Assembly: GCA_014529385.2 (NCBI GenBank)
Contig: CM043961.1
Span: forward strand, 18,334,478 to 18,398,477
Origin: Adiantum capillus-veneris
Lineage: Eukaryota; Streptophyta; Polypodiopsida; Polypodiales; Pteridaceae
Length of the DNA: 64,000 nt
Direction of reading: 5' to 3'
In this document: positions 21,201-31,789 of the stretch, piece by piece
How the letters are laid out: every line of letters begins with the position of its first letter
How positions within the stretch are numbered: position 1 is the first letter of the stretch
Made by a program: the position numbers and the translations under genes
Notes under the pieces: model-generated
What the model saw: only the letters and a program-made list of their open reading frames with translations
Databases searched by the model: none
Told to the model about the DNA's origin: nothing

Positions 21201-24114
21201 CGACGGTTGCCATTGTGATGATTGCAAAATAGAGGGACACAATATATCTCCTGCCAAGGTCAATATCTCGAAAGTTTTGAAAATCATAGCCACCAATTGT
21301 TAAGCTCCCAATCCATGTGAATTCTTCTTTTGAAGGGGACAAAGTGGTTGCCAGATAATAGAATATACAAGCTGCTGTATGTGTGCAATAGAGCTCAACA
21401 GTTAATAACTTTACAATCCGTGTCATCAAGTAATTTATTCGTATATTCTGTTCCATTCGGTGAAAGAATGCATCAACCTTTCGTACTCTGCACAATCTTA
21501 TCCAAAGAAGGTATCTGACTATCTCTTTTTCACCTGTTCTCTGACATATCAAATGCAGATGGTCAATGTATATAAATGAATTAAAACACGCATTCAAATA
21601 TTATAGATTGCAACTACTCTGCACGCATATATGAATGCAAGTACAAAGTTAGGAATCGGATTCAAACCTCACCTTATAAATAGCATCCCATGGAAGGCAT
21701 CCAAGAATGTCAGGAATGAGGCTTGATTTCGCATACCTGCCAGAGGCAGTTTGGCAAAATCAGGGCCGTTGTTTGAATGAAGTTAAAGGCAATAACCGTA
21801 CGGACATCTCGACATGACAGTGGAAGCATCAACTAAGAAGAGGCCTATTTAACTTGGACAAACAGCTATAGCATATGCATATCTGCCTAGATGAATCCAG
21901 GGGAAATTCACCTATAAAGAAAGTCCATGTTATAGATGCATAGTGGTCATCCACAAGACAAAATAACCATAAAGCCCATCATGCAAACTATTTACTAAAT
22001 ACAACAACCGCCTTGCTAATTTAAATCATAAATCATCGTTGCCCGAGGTGGGTGTAGAACTAAAATCATCAGTGCCACTAAACAGAAGCATTAGATTAAA
22101 AAAATCCACAAATTTGAATATGCAAAGAGCCAAAAGATCCAATAAGACAAAGTCCCACAATAGGCTGATTCATGGGATATAACTTCATTCAAAAAATTGG
22201 TTTTTACAACCAAACAAACCTTCTTTGAAGCTTACGACCCGAGGAGGAGGAACCAGTACACTCAAGGTGAAAGCAGCCCCAGCCAAAGCATTTCACAGAT
22301 ATATGGATGCCAAAACAATCCACAAGGTTATTTCGAGATGGACTCGTGGCACTAGCGAATGCCCTTGATTTGAAGAATCTCAAAAGTTTAAGGGCATTTC
22401 CCAGTTCCATGTGAGCAGTAGCCACTCCGATAATTATCACGATCCACATCTAACAGCTATGTGAATGGATGCAAAAATGACTCAGATGCCTTAACGGATG
22501 CGCACAAGGTTGCGTAGGAAACTCCTATGGTGCACTCCACCTCAATTAGCATCCCATGCCTCTTCAGAGAGCACACCTTGAAGGGAAAGACTGCATATTG
22601 AAACTTAGACTAGTCATTCATTAAATGCTATATGGTAAACAGTCCCCCAGTGCATATTTTAAGAGATTCGTGCATACAAGGATGTATTGAACACCACTTT
22701 GCAGCTTTAATGTAGTAAACGGCAACTTGTAAATCAGACCTTGGAACCATAGTAACAGGGAATGGCCATTTTGAGGTCTCTGTTCCCCGTTCCCATTCCA
22801 AGTTCCCGTTCCGAATCCCTGTTCCATGTTTCGGACGTGAGTATCTGTAACAGGGAATGGCATTTCATGCTTGTTGCCGTGCTCGTTCCCCGTTCCAATT
22901 TCACGTTCAGGGTAACTATGCTTGGAACAGCAAGTGCAATGACTAGGAAATTCCAGGGAAAAGACGGGTGCATGAAAAATCCCCAAAAGCATAAAAAGCT
23001 AGACAAAAAAATCATCAAAACACTCGGCCATAATGAAGCCTAGCATTAAAAGAAGTATTTAATACAAAATATTTAAAGAATTAATTAAAGGGAACTTAAA
23101 CTTAAGGGAATTGCATTCGTCAATAGCCCAAAATAACAAGAAAATGGATTAATCAGCAATCATTAAAGGAGTCTGATGACAAAAAACCACATAAAGCGCT
23201 GCAGGGAAGGACGGCCAAAAATGCGCATTCACTCTTTAGAACAAGTTCTACTTACATTGGCAGAACTTTGTGAGATGTCTAGGCACAAACCTGAGCGAGA
23301 TGCTTCGATGGTTCACAACCCACTTGTAAGTATGAAAGTCCTTGTAGGCAACAAAGAAATTCACTGCAATGTCTACCATGAACATGATCTGACCAATCTG
23401 ATCAATCCACCACAAATGCGTCGGTAATCCTCTAAAGAATCCGAATTCAATAGGTGTGAAGAAGGATGAATAAACTGCCCATACAAGAATTACATGCATC
23501 CATAACCTGTATTTCCTGCCATCATTACACAAAGCTTTGTCAGGCCCTTACCTACTCAGCTGCCTCATGTGCGCGCACGTGTGTGAGTGTGCAAACAGGC
23601 ATGATCAGCTCATCCAACTCACAATCAACACTCTAGCAAGCAAGAGCATATTATTCAGGGCTTATATATGTATACACATACACTTGCACACATCTATAAA
23701 TTAAATGTCACTAGTGCACGCAGGCGTAGATGCGCATGTACTCACACGCACATGCACACAAAACAAGGACATATCATGGCTCACAAGTGCATATATACAG
23801 CACACTATAAATTTGTTTCTTGTGCTCTATTTATAAGACATACTGAGTGTGCGCACGCAAAGTGCATAAATGGCACTCTACAGCTTGTTTGTGTAAATCT
23901 AGCTGGGAGATGGATTAAAGGACTACCTGCTTTCTTTAGGAATAATGATTGATTTACTCCAACAGCTGATAGAGGGGAAGGTAAGACCAGTCTCTTGGCT
24001 TCGAAAGTTCTGCAAAATGTGTGAGAGCCGGTTTTGCATGCTTGCATGGTTGGAGTCGTCTTCTTCGTACTCCTGCAGCTCATACTCCGAAGTATCGACC
24101 TTCTCCCTCCCCAT
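21201..24114 (-). CDS. SKOR/GORK-type outward-rectifying K+ channel, exons 1-4 (5' half only)
   Basis: A voltage-gated plant Shaker channel that releases K+ (xylem loading or stomata) at the plasma membrane. Four minus-strand exons join in phase with GT-AG introns: exon 1 24114-23927 (ATG; acidic ELQEYEEDD tail), exon 2 23515-23291 (S1-S2: SSFFTPIEFGFFRGLP, FMVDIAVNFFVAY), exon 3 21736-21673 (S3: DILGCLPWDAIYK), exon 4 21540-21201 (S4-S5 and pore helix: RINYLMTRIVKL, ELYCTHTAACIFYYLATTL, ITMATV). Exon 4 ends inside the TVG|YGD selectivity-filter codon, where plant SKOR genes also splice. The 817 coding bases (272 residues) contain no stop. S6, the cyclic-nucleotide-binding domain, ankyrin repeats and the K-HA domain are not seen to the left. 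Either intron 4 is very long and TE-filled, or the gene is truncated. Charged S4 residues look reduced (WIRLCRVRKVDAFFHR) but are recognisable. Confidence 0.85.
21541..23926 (-). other. Introns 1-3 of the K+ channel gene
   Basis: Intron 1 is 23516-23926 (411 bp), intron 2 21737-23290 (1554 bp) and intron 3 21541-21672 (132 bp). Donors on the minus strand are GTAGTC, GTTTGT and GTGAGG; acceptors are GGCAG, GGCAG and GTCAG. Intron 2 contains a low-complexity block of 'gttccc/gttcc' repeats (about 22780-22915). No TE protein is seen within these introns. Exons 2 and 3 fall inside this interval. Confidence 0.8.
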
Positions 24115-24705
24115 TTAATATACTTCGGTAATTGGTGGCTGGCGATAATTAGAATTAAACTATTGACTAATAATGATGCTAGCCACTAATGCTCCTGCAA
24201 CCCATTACTCCAATTGAGGTTATAATCAATTACTACTGCTCCTAAACAATACCAGAGTGCGGCTAATCCAATGATTAAGCCACTAATTAAACATTCACTC
24301 TACTACTATTGATAACGTTAATCCAATTTCGTTATCATCAACCCGCAAGTCCTAATTAAATCCACCAAAATCATTGACTTCTGTCTCAGCTCCTTAGTTA
24401 GTGGGAACACCAGTAAGTAATCACCCACTCTAATCAATGGCCCTTGGAATTCTTCAATTAATACGGGCATATGGCATCCCATTAAATGGCTCAAAACCAA
24501 AATTAACATTTGTAAGGGAAAATAAACCTTAAAAAAGCCCAAAAAGCTCATGTAATCTCGTCAAAAGGACTACGCAGATTTCCTGGCTGTTTAAATTTTG
24601 TACGTTTTCTTGATTTGGGGAAACAACAGCTCAAATAGCAATCCGCTCATCAAGAAATGCAGGAAAAAGGAAGAAATTTTCGGGGGGAAAAGCTGCTAAT
24701 TGCGC
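24115..24705 (-). other. Probable 5' UTR of the K+ channel gene
   Basis: The stretch between the start codon and the predicted transcription start (about 30 bp after the TATA box) has no long ORF. Short upstream ATGs are present (for example a 77-codon frame at 24551-24318). That these are translated is unlikely but cannot be excluded. Confidence 0.45.
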
Positions 24706-24730
24706 ACGGGGTGGCAGCCAGTGAGCTGCA

Positions 24731-24739
24731 CCTTTTATA
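24731..24739 (-). promoter_or_regulatory. TATA box of the K+ channel gene
   Basis: TATAAAAGG on the minus strand lies about 620 bp upstream of the channel start codon, with AT-rich sequence behind it (24750-24850). It is the best core-promoter candidate; the assignment is positional inference. Confidence 0.55.
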
Positions 24740-25004
24740 CAAAGTTTAGATTAATTAATTTTTTGTATTTTTGCCGTTTTGAGGCTTTTCTTCTTATCTT
24801 ATCTTATAATTCTTATAATAATATAATCTAAATATTAAACGAAATTTCTGGAGCAATGGAAGCGTTTTCACACACGTGTCTTGCCAACCTCCCTACTAGT
24901 CCCTAGTCAAATGCCCTCTCCACCGGCCCTTGCGCCGAGCCTGTTCCCGCCCCATCCGAAGCCCCAGGCCCCAGCCAATTGTTTGCACACATTATGATGA
25001 CTTC

Positions 25005-25005
<1 letters not shown>

Positions 25006-25038
<33 letters not shown>
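25006..25038. repeat. Poly(C) tract, 33 bp
   Basis: An uninterrupted C run in the upstream region of the channel gene. Likely variable in length and error-prone. Confidence 0.95.
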
Positions 25039-25040
<2 letters not shown>

Positions 25041-26029
25041 TCCCAGCCTCCAGGCTCCCCTCTTGGGCCTCCTCAACGCAAGCATCACACATTGACTCCT
25101 TCCTTATTTAGCAAGGGTCATGTGACAGTTGCACTCACATGACCCATGACAACATTCTAGTCAACCCCAACTAATCTTGGTATTGGGGGTTTGGGGGAGC
25201 ATTCACACATACACACACACAAATTTACGACACAAAAATTTCCGCCCCCGTGCCAACTAGCGACAAAGTTTGACATTGTATCCTCTTCAACTTGCTTGTA
25301 TATGTGAACAACAACTGCGTCAATCTGTGCACAAATTTGTTGTTTATCAAGGCATTTATAGATTTGTTTCTTTGGAAGCATTACAATATGCATTTGTATC
25401 CCCATGCCCACTCCACAGGTTGTACTATGTTCAACCTTGCATGCATAAGTGTGCGTACCATGTTCAACCTTGCAAAACTGAGTGTGTGTCTATATTTCAA
25501 GGAGGTTGTTTTACTGAAAGAAAACAATAGTATCTTCTAGCTTTGTTGGGCATGCAAGTAGAATATGCCAATGTTCTAATTGCTAGTTAGCCTTAACCAC
25601 CTGATGGACCTAATAGAACGTCAATCTAAGTGCACAAAAATTTGTGATGCACAGTTTCCAACATACTCAAAATCAGCACATACGATCTTTAATAGCTTAG
25701 CAATACCTCTCTAACCCTTTCTCGATTAAAATTAAAGAAAACTACTTCAAATTAATCACTCCAGTAGAAGATTTTAGATGGTGGCAACAACAACCAGCAT
25801 AAATCACACAACATGAGCAATCAATTAGAAGAGTAAGCAAAGGAGACTACTAATAGGCAATTATAATTAAAACCCAATAAATTGAACATGAGGAATCGCT
25901 ACTCACAAATAAGGATAATAGCTCTCTGCTACAACATGTTGCTTAGCTTAGATAACAACTTAGATAAATGGAAGACTAAAAGTTTTAGGCTCAAACTTAT
26001 GGAAGACTCAATTGAATACACGACCATTT
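25039..26029. other. Intergenic stretch, nothing recognised
   Basis: Two overlapping short plus-strand frames (25270-25540) contain a small internal repeat (the 'tgtactatgttcaaccttgcatg' region), but no known domain. The rest is AT-rich without repeats or coding signal. Confidence 0.5.
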
Positions 26030-26227
26030 TTTATTGGTGAAGTGTTTTGTCTCATTAACTCATACCTCAGCCTGCTAACTAACTATTTACATGAAGGATC
26101 CTCTTCGTGGCCAACTGAGTCTTAGAGGCACTATGTCCACCTACGTCAAGCCTATCATTTAAAGGGAGGGGGGTCATAGTGGAGTCATAACAAGGTTTCC
26201 ATAGGTGAACCTATGGAAGGATCATTG
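26030..26227 (+). pseudogene. 18S rRNA fragment (3' region), internally deleted and CpG-decayed
   Basis: 26033-26140 matches the 18S segment containing 'cctcagcctgctaacta' and 'cttagagggactatg' with small gaps. After about 26150 it jumps to the 3' terminus: 'cctatcattta' and then 'ataacaaggtttcc-taggtgaacct-ggaaggatcattg', ending at 26227. Several hundred bases between the two parts are missing, and about 9 extra bases lie near 26172. Sites that are CG in functional rRNA (gtCGtaac, ttcCGtagg, ctgCGgaag) read CA or TG here, the pattern of methylated-cytosine decay. It is therefore an inactive nuclear rDNA relic. Confidence 0.85.
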
Positions 26228-26900
26228 ACACACATCCATCCAACACAACAATGTGAATTGTGTCCTATCGCATGGGGTAGTGCCTAGAAATGCAGTTGTG
26301 CTCGCCTCACCCCGAGCCAAAGCTAGACGATAGCGGGCAAAGCATTGAGTCAAGGCCTTCCATTGACTGCACCACGAGGTGTGGGGGAGGGTTCCCTCTC
26401 ATTCCCACGCATGGGTGGCCCCCCTCCTTCATGCTACAAGGCACAAGGGCACTCAATAAACATTTTTTCACATCCTCTCCCCACAGGGGGAGGGGTGTCA
26501 AGGGGGATGCACATAGCTGAATGAAATCTTGGTAAATCCTCATCAAAAAATGACCTACCTCTGCATGTGATTGCCCACCTATAGGCTGCTCTGAGGAGAA
26601 AACACAAGGAAGGTATCCACGTTGCCCATCGCTTGAATGTGGTGCTACCCTACTATTGGGAGAGGAAAATGATAGGGCTGAAGAACAATATGATGATCTA
26701 GAAAAGCTAGCAAGTTGATCTGCTCTTTGCCCGTCGCCCACCCTAGGGAAGCCACTAGGGATGCCCTACACCCAAAGGCATTGTGCACACACTAAATCTC
26801 TCCAGTAACCCTTCCCTCCCGATATGCTCCCTACACGCCAGCCATTAGGGAAAGTTTGAGGTCTTTTTTTCCTTTTAACGTTTCGAGAGAGCGTGCTCCA
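26228..26900 (+). other. ITS1-like sequence attached to the 18S fragment
   Basis: The sequence continues from the 18S 3' end as in an rDNA unit. A 5.8S start is not found before about 26950, so ITS1 is longer than about 500 bp or truncated. A CCCACCCTAGGG string near 26736 resembles the core of the ITS1 subrepeats known from conifers (GGCCACCCTAGTC), which is weak support for a gymnosperm-like unit. A 144-codon minus-strand frame here (26741-26307) is judged a chance ORF. Confidence 0.55.
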
Positions 26901-27173
26901 AGCCAACGAGGGGAGGGAATCCGTTTCAAAATATTCTTCTTGGAAATTTCTTTTGATTTTCTAAAATGAATTTTCTTTGGGCCACAATCTGAGGTAACTT
27001 TGAAGGTCCTTTTACCTCAAGAAGATCTATTTCACCGGCCCAAAAGATTTTTTGAATCTTGTCACAACCTTCTTTTCCCTCCTTTTCCCATCCCTCTTCG
27101 TCTCATCTTCCCTCCTCTTCGTGTTGTCCTCTCTTCACCTTCATTTACTCTGCATCCTATTCTCCTTCAGCAA

Positions 27174-28340
27174 TGGAGTCCACCCGATCTAAACGCCCTA
27201 GCACACCCATTGAATCCATCACCACTTATGCCACATTAGATGAGCACAACCAATGGATCCCAATATCTATAACCAAAGGTAGTTGGATTAGAATGCAATA
27301 AGGCATAGTAAAAAAGTCTCATCCAAAAACCCATTCTTGTCATGCTAAAAAGGAAGAGTGAAATACTTTCAACTTGTTGGAGCCAAGAAGACAGTGAAAG
27401 AGGCTTTAGTGTAGCATGTTTACATGCACAAGGAGCTTCGTCCACAATTTGAAAGCTCAAATCTTCCTTTGCATAGAGCTAACTTTAAGTGGTTCACACT
27501 TATCTTCTTGTTTGTGGTTCACCTCTTGTTTGTTGTACTATGCCACATAGGAAACTATAAGTGGTTTAGATGTACACAGTCGATTATTTTCACTTTGCTT
27601 TGGTTTTTTTGTGGTTTTCTACTATGCTCATTGCAGACCTGTATTCCTCAAGCATAGAGGAATGACAACCAGTAGAGTGTGTTATAGATATTTTAGATGT
27701 GTGGCATGGATCCATTGGTGAAGAGATTTACAAAGGGAGAACTCATGGTTATTGTGCAAGAAAAGGGATATTCTTTTATGATCATTTCTATGTCACACCA
27801 AAATCTATGAAGGATTGGGGCATTGTCAGCAAGGTTGCACTGCCTAGTTTTAGAAGTGGAGAGTGGTCGTTGACAAGCTCAGTAACAAGTGAAAATTATA
27901 GATGCAAGAACTTTATGAGATCCAAAAATATTTAAAGGCCAACATTGCAAGCTAGCATATCAGAGTTTCAATTTTTATGCCCATCATTGTCTTTGTGAAT
28001 TTCTTTGCAAAGATTGATATGAAAGTCTCTAGAACAATGATATCGATTAAGTGCTTGGACAGTGAAGATGTGTTAGAATTTGTGGATGAAATTGGAGTCA
28101 AAACTGAAGATTGGACTCAAAATACTGTGAATGGGGTCCTTTACAAAGTGCAATCTGGCTCCATTACCTGTAAATACATGATCCATACCCAAAAATTCAT
28201 TGTTTCATTTTTTTGTAGTCGATGGCATCATGTGGAGGGGGGACTTGGTCCCTTTAGATCAAAACATGGATTATTTCAATGAGAATTCCATTCAAGACAT
28301 TGATGTATGGATGAACAATGAACACTTGGCAACATGAAGA
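27174..28340 (+). pseudogene. Unrecognised plus-strand coding traces
   Basis: Protein-like segments occur in order: MESTRSKRPSTPIES (27174), VYMHKELRPQFESSNLPLHR (about 27418), a 'ttgcag' acceptor-like site before 27643, a frame with EEIYKGRTHGYCARKG (27699-27935), KCLDSEDVLEFVDEIGVK (about 28045) and MWRGDLVPLDQNMDYFNE (about 28230). Codon-like spacing and possible splice sites suggest a decayed multi-exon gene, but phases cannot be made consistent throughout. No family is recognised. It converges on the minus-strand gene at 29606-30941. Confidence 0.3.
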
Positions 28341-28908
28341 TAAGAACCAAGTGCTCATTGTACCAAGTGAGGTAGGACTTACACAATGAGAAGATAGATT
28401 TACCTACAACTTTTACTTTTCAAATAGCTGGAAAGAAGGTATGTAGATAATGGTTTCTTTTTCAGTGGAGAAATTTATGTGACATATTCTTACCTTTTGT
28501 ATTTTTTAATATGGATTGTAGGCCCCGAGGAGGAGTGAAAATAATTTTTTCTACCAAGAAGTACCAGAGAGGATAGTACATCTTCTTCCAAGTAAAAGCC
28601 TGCTCCCTATGAAAATTGTATCAAAGTGGTGTTTTGTACAAATGCTGGTTGTCTCTTCTTGTAGCAGACAAACATTTTGTACAATATTTCCATATCAATG
28701 ACAAATGACGTTTTGGTTCAGATGTCTCATCTTGTATACATTTTTATTTGTTTTATAGTTCAAATGTCTTATCTTGTTTGATATTTTATTTATTTTTTAT
28801 TGCTCAAATGTCTTATCTTGTTTGATGTCAACGTCATCAATATTGTATTCCTTCACAACACTATAAATAGGCAAACCCAGTTTAGGTTTGTCACTCTTCC
28901 TCTTCCTA

Positions 28909-29035
28909 TGAGCAATAGGTCAAGGGATATGGGTAAGGAATCTGTCTCCTCTTTCTCACCTCCTGTTGGCAAGAAGAAAAAAGGGAGAAAATCCCATGAA
29001 CGGGAGAAGGAGAGGAGGAAGAGAAGGAAGAGGTA
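28909..29035 (+). pseudogene. Short basic ORF, unknown
   Basis: About 42 codons starting MSNRSRDMGKESVSS and ending in an unbroken Lys/Arg/Glu-rich tail (KKKKGRKSHEREKERRKRRKR region). It could be a nuclear-signal-bearing exon of the plus-strand traces at 27174-28340. Evidence is composition only. Confidence 0.25.
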
Positions 29036-29605
29036 GACCCTGAGCTAGTTTTCATTATCCCCACTTACTTGAAAGAGCTTCCCTGGCATGGTTGGCAGAT
29101 TTCTTGGGCCCATTTGGGGTAGGTTTGGAGGATGTCATGGATTATGGATTGGTCCTTGATATATGTTGTTGTCAACACAGTTGGACAAAGAAAAACATGT
29201 AGAGACAAATGCAAGGGCTTCCACAATTGCATTAGAAACTAAAATACTATATTGGGAGCCTACACGAGAGCGGGCAAGTTGTAAAATTTACATCATGCAC
29301 TCAAGGAGAGAATTTGTAATGCTTTCTCTTTACAAAAAAATGTTAGTATGTAATGTTTTCTCTTTATAAAATGTTTTCAAGTAGAGATCAGTATGTAAGG
29401 TTCTCAAGTAGATAGTATATAATGTTCTCAAGTAGAGAGTAAATCAAGTAGAATATGTACTCCTTTGCTATACAAAATTTTGGTTCACAAAATACTTTTT
29501 GGGGTTCCGGGAGTCCTAGGACTCTTTTGTTTGCTAGCCTCCTTTGTTCTTCTTGAGCTCTTCCTTGGTGTTTTTGGATCTTCTTCTTTGTTCTTGCCCT
29601 CCTTA

Positions 29606-30941
29606 CTACTTAGGCTCTATCTCTTTTACTGTCTCTTTTTGTTTCTCTTCCTCCTTGGGCTTTGGTTCTTTATATGTTTTCTTTTTATGCTCCTCTTTGG
29701 CATGTGTTTGGTGGTTTTTGGGGCTCTTTCTAGGGGCAGCAAGCTTCAATTCCTTCTTTGGAACCTCCTTGGGCTTCTCTTCATCTTCCTTTACTCTTTT
29801 ATGTGGATCCTCCTTTGTAGTGTTTGGCCTCTCCCTTTGGCTTCTTTGGCCCTTTGGGGTCTTGTGTGCTGAAATGGCTAGTGGTATGTGGACACTGACC
29901 ATATACCTAATCAACTTTGCCCTTACCCACCAAACATGGTTGTCGGTGTAGAAATTCCTATTGATCTAGCAAGAAAAATTGGTGTCTTAGCTTGCCCGAA
30001 TAATAATAGTTTACCCTATTTATATGGTCAAATGCTTACCCTAATAGTCTTTTTTCGGTTGAAATAGGTGTAGTCAACCACTAGCTTGGCATTGGTTATC
30101 ACTCTCCATCCACATGAGAAAGACTCCTTCTCCTGCAAGGGTGGCTACACAAACAGAAGGGGCAAAATAAATACACTATTTTAAAATGTATTTATTTACA
30201 ACCTAACAGCACTATACCTTCACATTTAAAATTTGCATGTCATCCATGAGCTTTGTGATAGGAGGACATTTCTCAATTTCCTCTATCAGCCTTGTTACAA
30301 AATAACTAAAAGTGGGAGCACTTGCTAAAGTATTGGACAATTACACTTAAAGCCTGACCATTCCATGGTGGCCCTCAAGAGGGTTCAATATGAAACATGT
30401 TTTATCAGTGATATGAAACATGTTTTACACCTAATACTAGGAATTTGAATACTAACCAATGTGCTATAGAACTTGTCCATCGTATATAAATCTTAAACTA
30501 CTTTGCTATCTGCCTACAGAGCCTTTGAAAAGGACGCCTTGAAATTGCAACTGCCAGAGCTTTTTGTGCTATCCTCATCTCTCCTTTTTTTCCTACAGAG
30601 CCTTTGAGACAAAAGCCTTGGAATTTCACTGCCATAGCTTTTTGTGCTCTCCTTATCTCCCTCAAGCATCTCATCTTCTGTGACAGAATCTCCTTTTCTT
30701 TTAGGTGGGAGTTTCATACCAACTCCCTTTTTGGTTGGTTGCTTGGAAGATGGAGCTCCTTTATCTCCCTTTGAGATCTCACCTTTATCTCTCCTTTAGA
30801 GCTCTCACCTTTGTCTCCCTTTGAGCACTCTCCTTTATCTCCTTTAGAGCTCTCACCTTTGTTTCTTGGTTTGAAATCTTCTAGTGTTCCCTTGACATCT
30901 TCTCTAGGAACACTTCTTGCAATTTGTTTGGCCCTTGCCAT
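29606..30941 (-). CDS. Unrecognised four-exon gene with a histone H3-tail-like N-terminus
   Basis: Exons on the minus strand: A 30941-30518, B 30305-30218, C 30132-30040, D 29965-29606 (stop). Introns are GT-AG with donors GTAGGC, GTATAG and GTAAGC. Phases agree throughout (A ends phase 2, B takes one base, C is 31 codons, D is 120 codons including the stop) once a 2-bp 'GA' insertion in the repeat tract of exon A (about 30790) is discounted. The product would be about 320 residues: MARAKQIARSVPRED, (E/S)SKGDKGE repeats, two copies of a STKS(Y/S)GS...KAL unit, a middle with FVTRLIEEIEKCPP and DNHVWWVRAKLIRYM, and a 90-residue Lys/Glu/Pro-rich tail. No known domain is seen. It could be a host gene or a DNA-transposon accessory gene. 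Residues 2-9 (ARAKQIAR) match the H3 tail ARTKQTAR at six of eight positions. The 2-bp frameshift may make it a recent pseudogene. Confidence 0.5.
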
Positions 30942-31084
30942 ATCTAAAGATACCTAAAGAATACATATATATAGCCATAGAGTCACTTTAGTTTCTCTTT
31001 TGAAATTAACACACTATCTTAAACCTCCTCTTCATTCACCTGAAAAGGAGACACTCTCAAAAAGTTACATAAAAAATCAATGTT

Positions 31085-31443
31085 GTGTCCTCTGTGCACG
31101 AATAGTGTAACTGGCTAATCTATTTTCGCTTGAGGACACCATCAATTTTTCTTTTTACAAGAGCCTTTGTGTCATCCCTACGCAAAAATAGTGTAGTCGG
31201 ATATGCATCCGCCGGCTACACTATTTTATCTTAAGGAATACACATCCACTAAAAAATGACAAAAAAATCTCAAATAAGCTTTTGTGTCCTTCCTTTAGGG
31301 TTGCGGATGCACGCGGATGTACGTCCGAATACGTTGTTTTTGCATAGAGAGGATACAAACACAAAAGAAATCAGATAAGCTTTTGTGTCCTCGCTAAGCG
31401 AAAATAGTGCGCCTGACTACACTATTTTCGCATAGCAAGAACA
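31085..31443. repeat. Tandem array of four related hairpins
   Basis: Four imperfect inverted repeats with a shared stem lie in a row: 31085-31139, about 31166-31253, about 31280-31360 and 31383-31443. The stem outer part reads TTGTGTCCTC / GAGGACACAA. The inner part reads GCGAAAATAGTG / CACTATTTTCGC, exact in the fourth hairpin (31398-31409 and 31420-31431, 10-nt loop). The second has AAATAGTGTAG / CTACACTATTT. They sit 140-500 bp upstream of the gene at 29606-30941. They may be the subterminal repeats of a DNA transposon or a regulatory array. Confidence 0.75.
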
Positions 31444-31789
31444 TGGATTGAAAAAAAAAATTGTACTGCAGAATGTACAAAGAAAGGGACAAAAATTCAA
31501 AATTTCACCTTCAAATGAGCACTCCAAAGCATCCAAATGTTCGATTAAAGAAAACGAGTAGAAAATATTGTCATAGGAGAAGAAAAAAAGGGGTTTTACT
31601 TTCCATTTTGGAAAACATTCCTAAAATAAGAGCTCATTATATTTATTCAAACATGTTAAAAAGGGGGCCATTTAAATACCCCACGAACGCACGTTAGATG
31701 GGGTTTCTCAATAGTGGAACCCCTGAGATAATTTTGTTGATGATTCAATAGCAAAGATTCAATTTTAGCATCATGATTGGATGATAATA

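Noticed and set aside
24903-25142. Gly-rich and Pro-rich ORFs near 25000
   Set aside because: Produced by the poly(C) tract.
26307-26741. 144-codon minus-strand ORF over the ITS1-like region
   Set aside because: No domain, and the sequence is explained by rDNA spacer.
29465-29951. Two overlapping 135-codon plus-strand frames rich in Leu, Phe and Ser, resembling membrane proteins
   Set aside because: They are the complementary strand of the Lys/Glu-rich exon D of the minus-strand gene; antisense of Lys/Glu codons reads as Phe/Leu.
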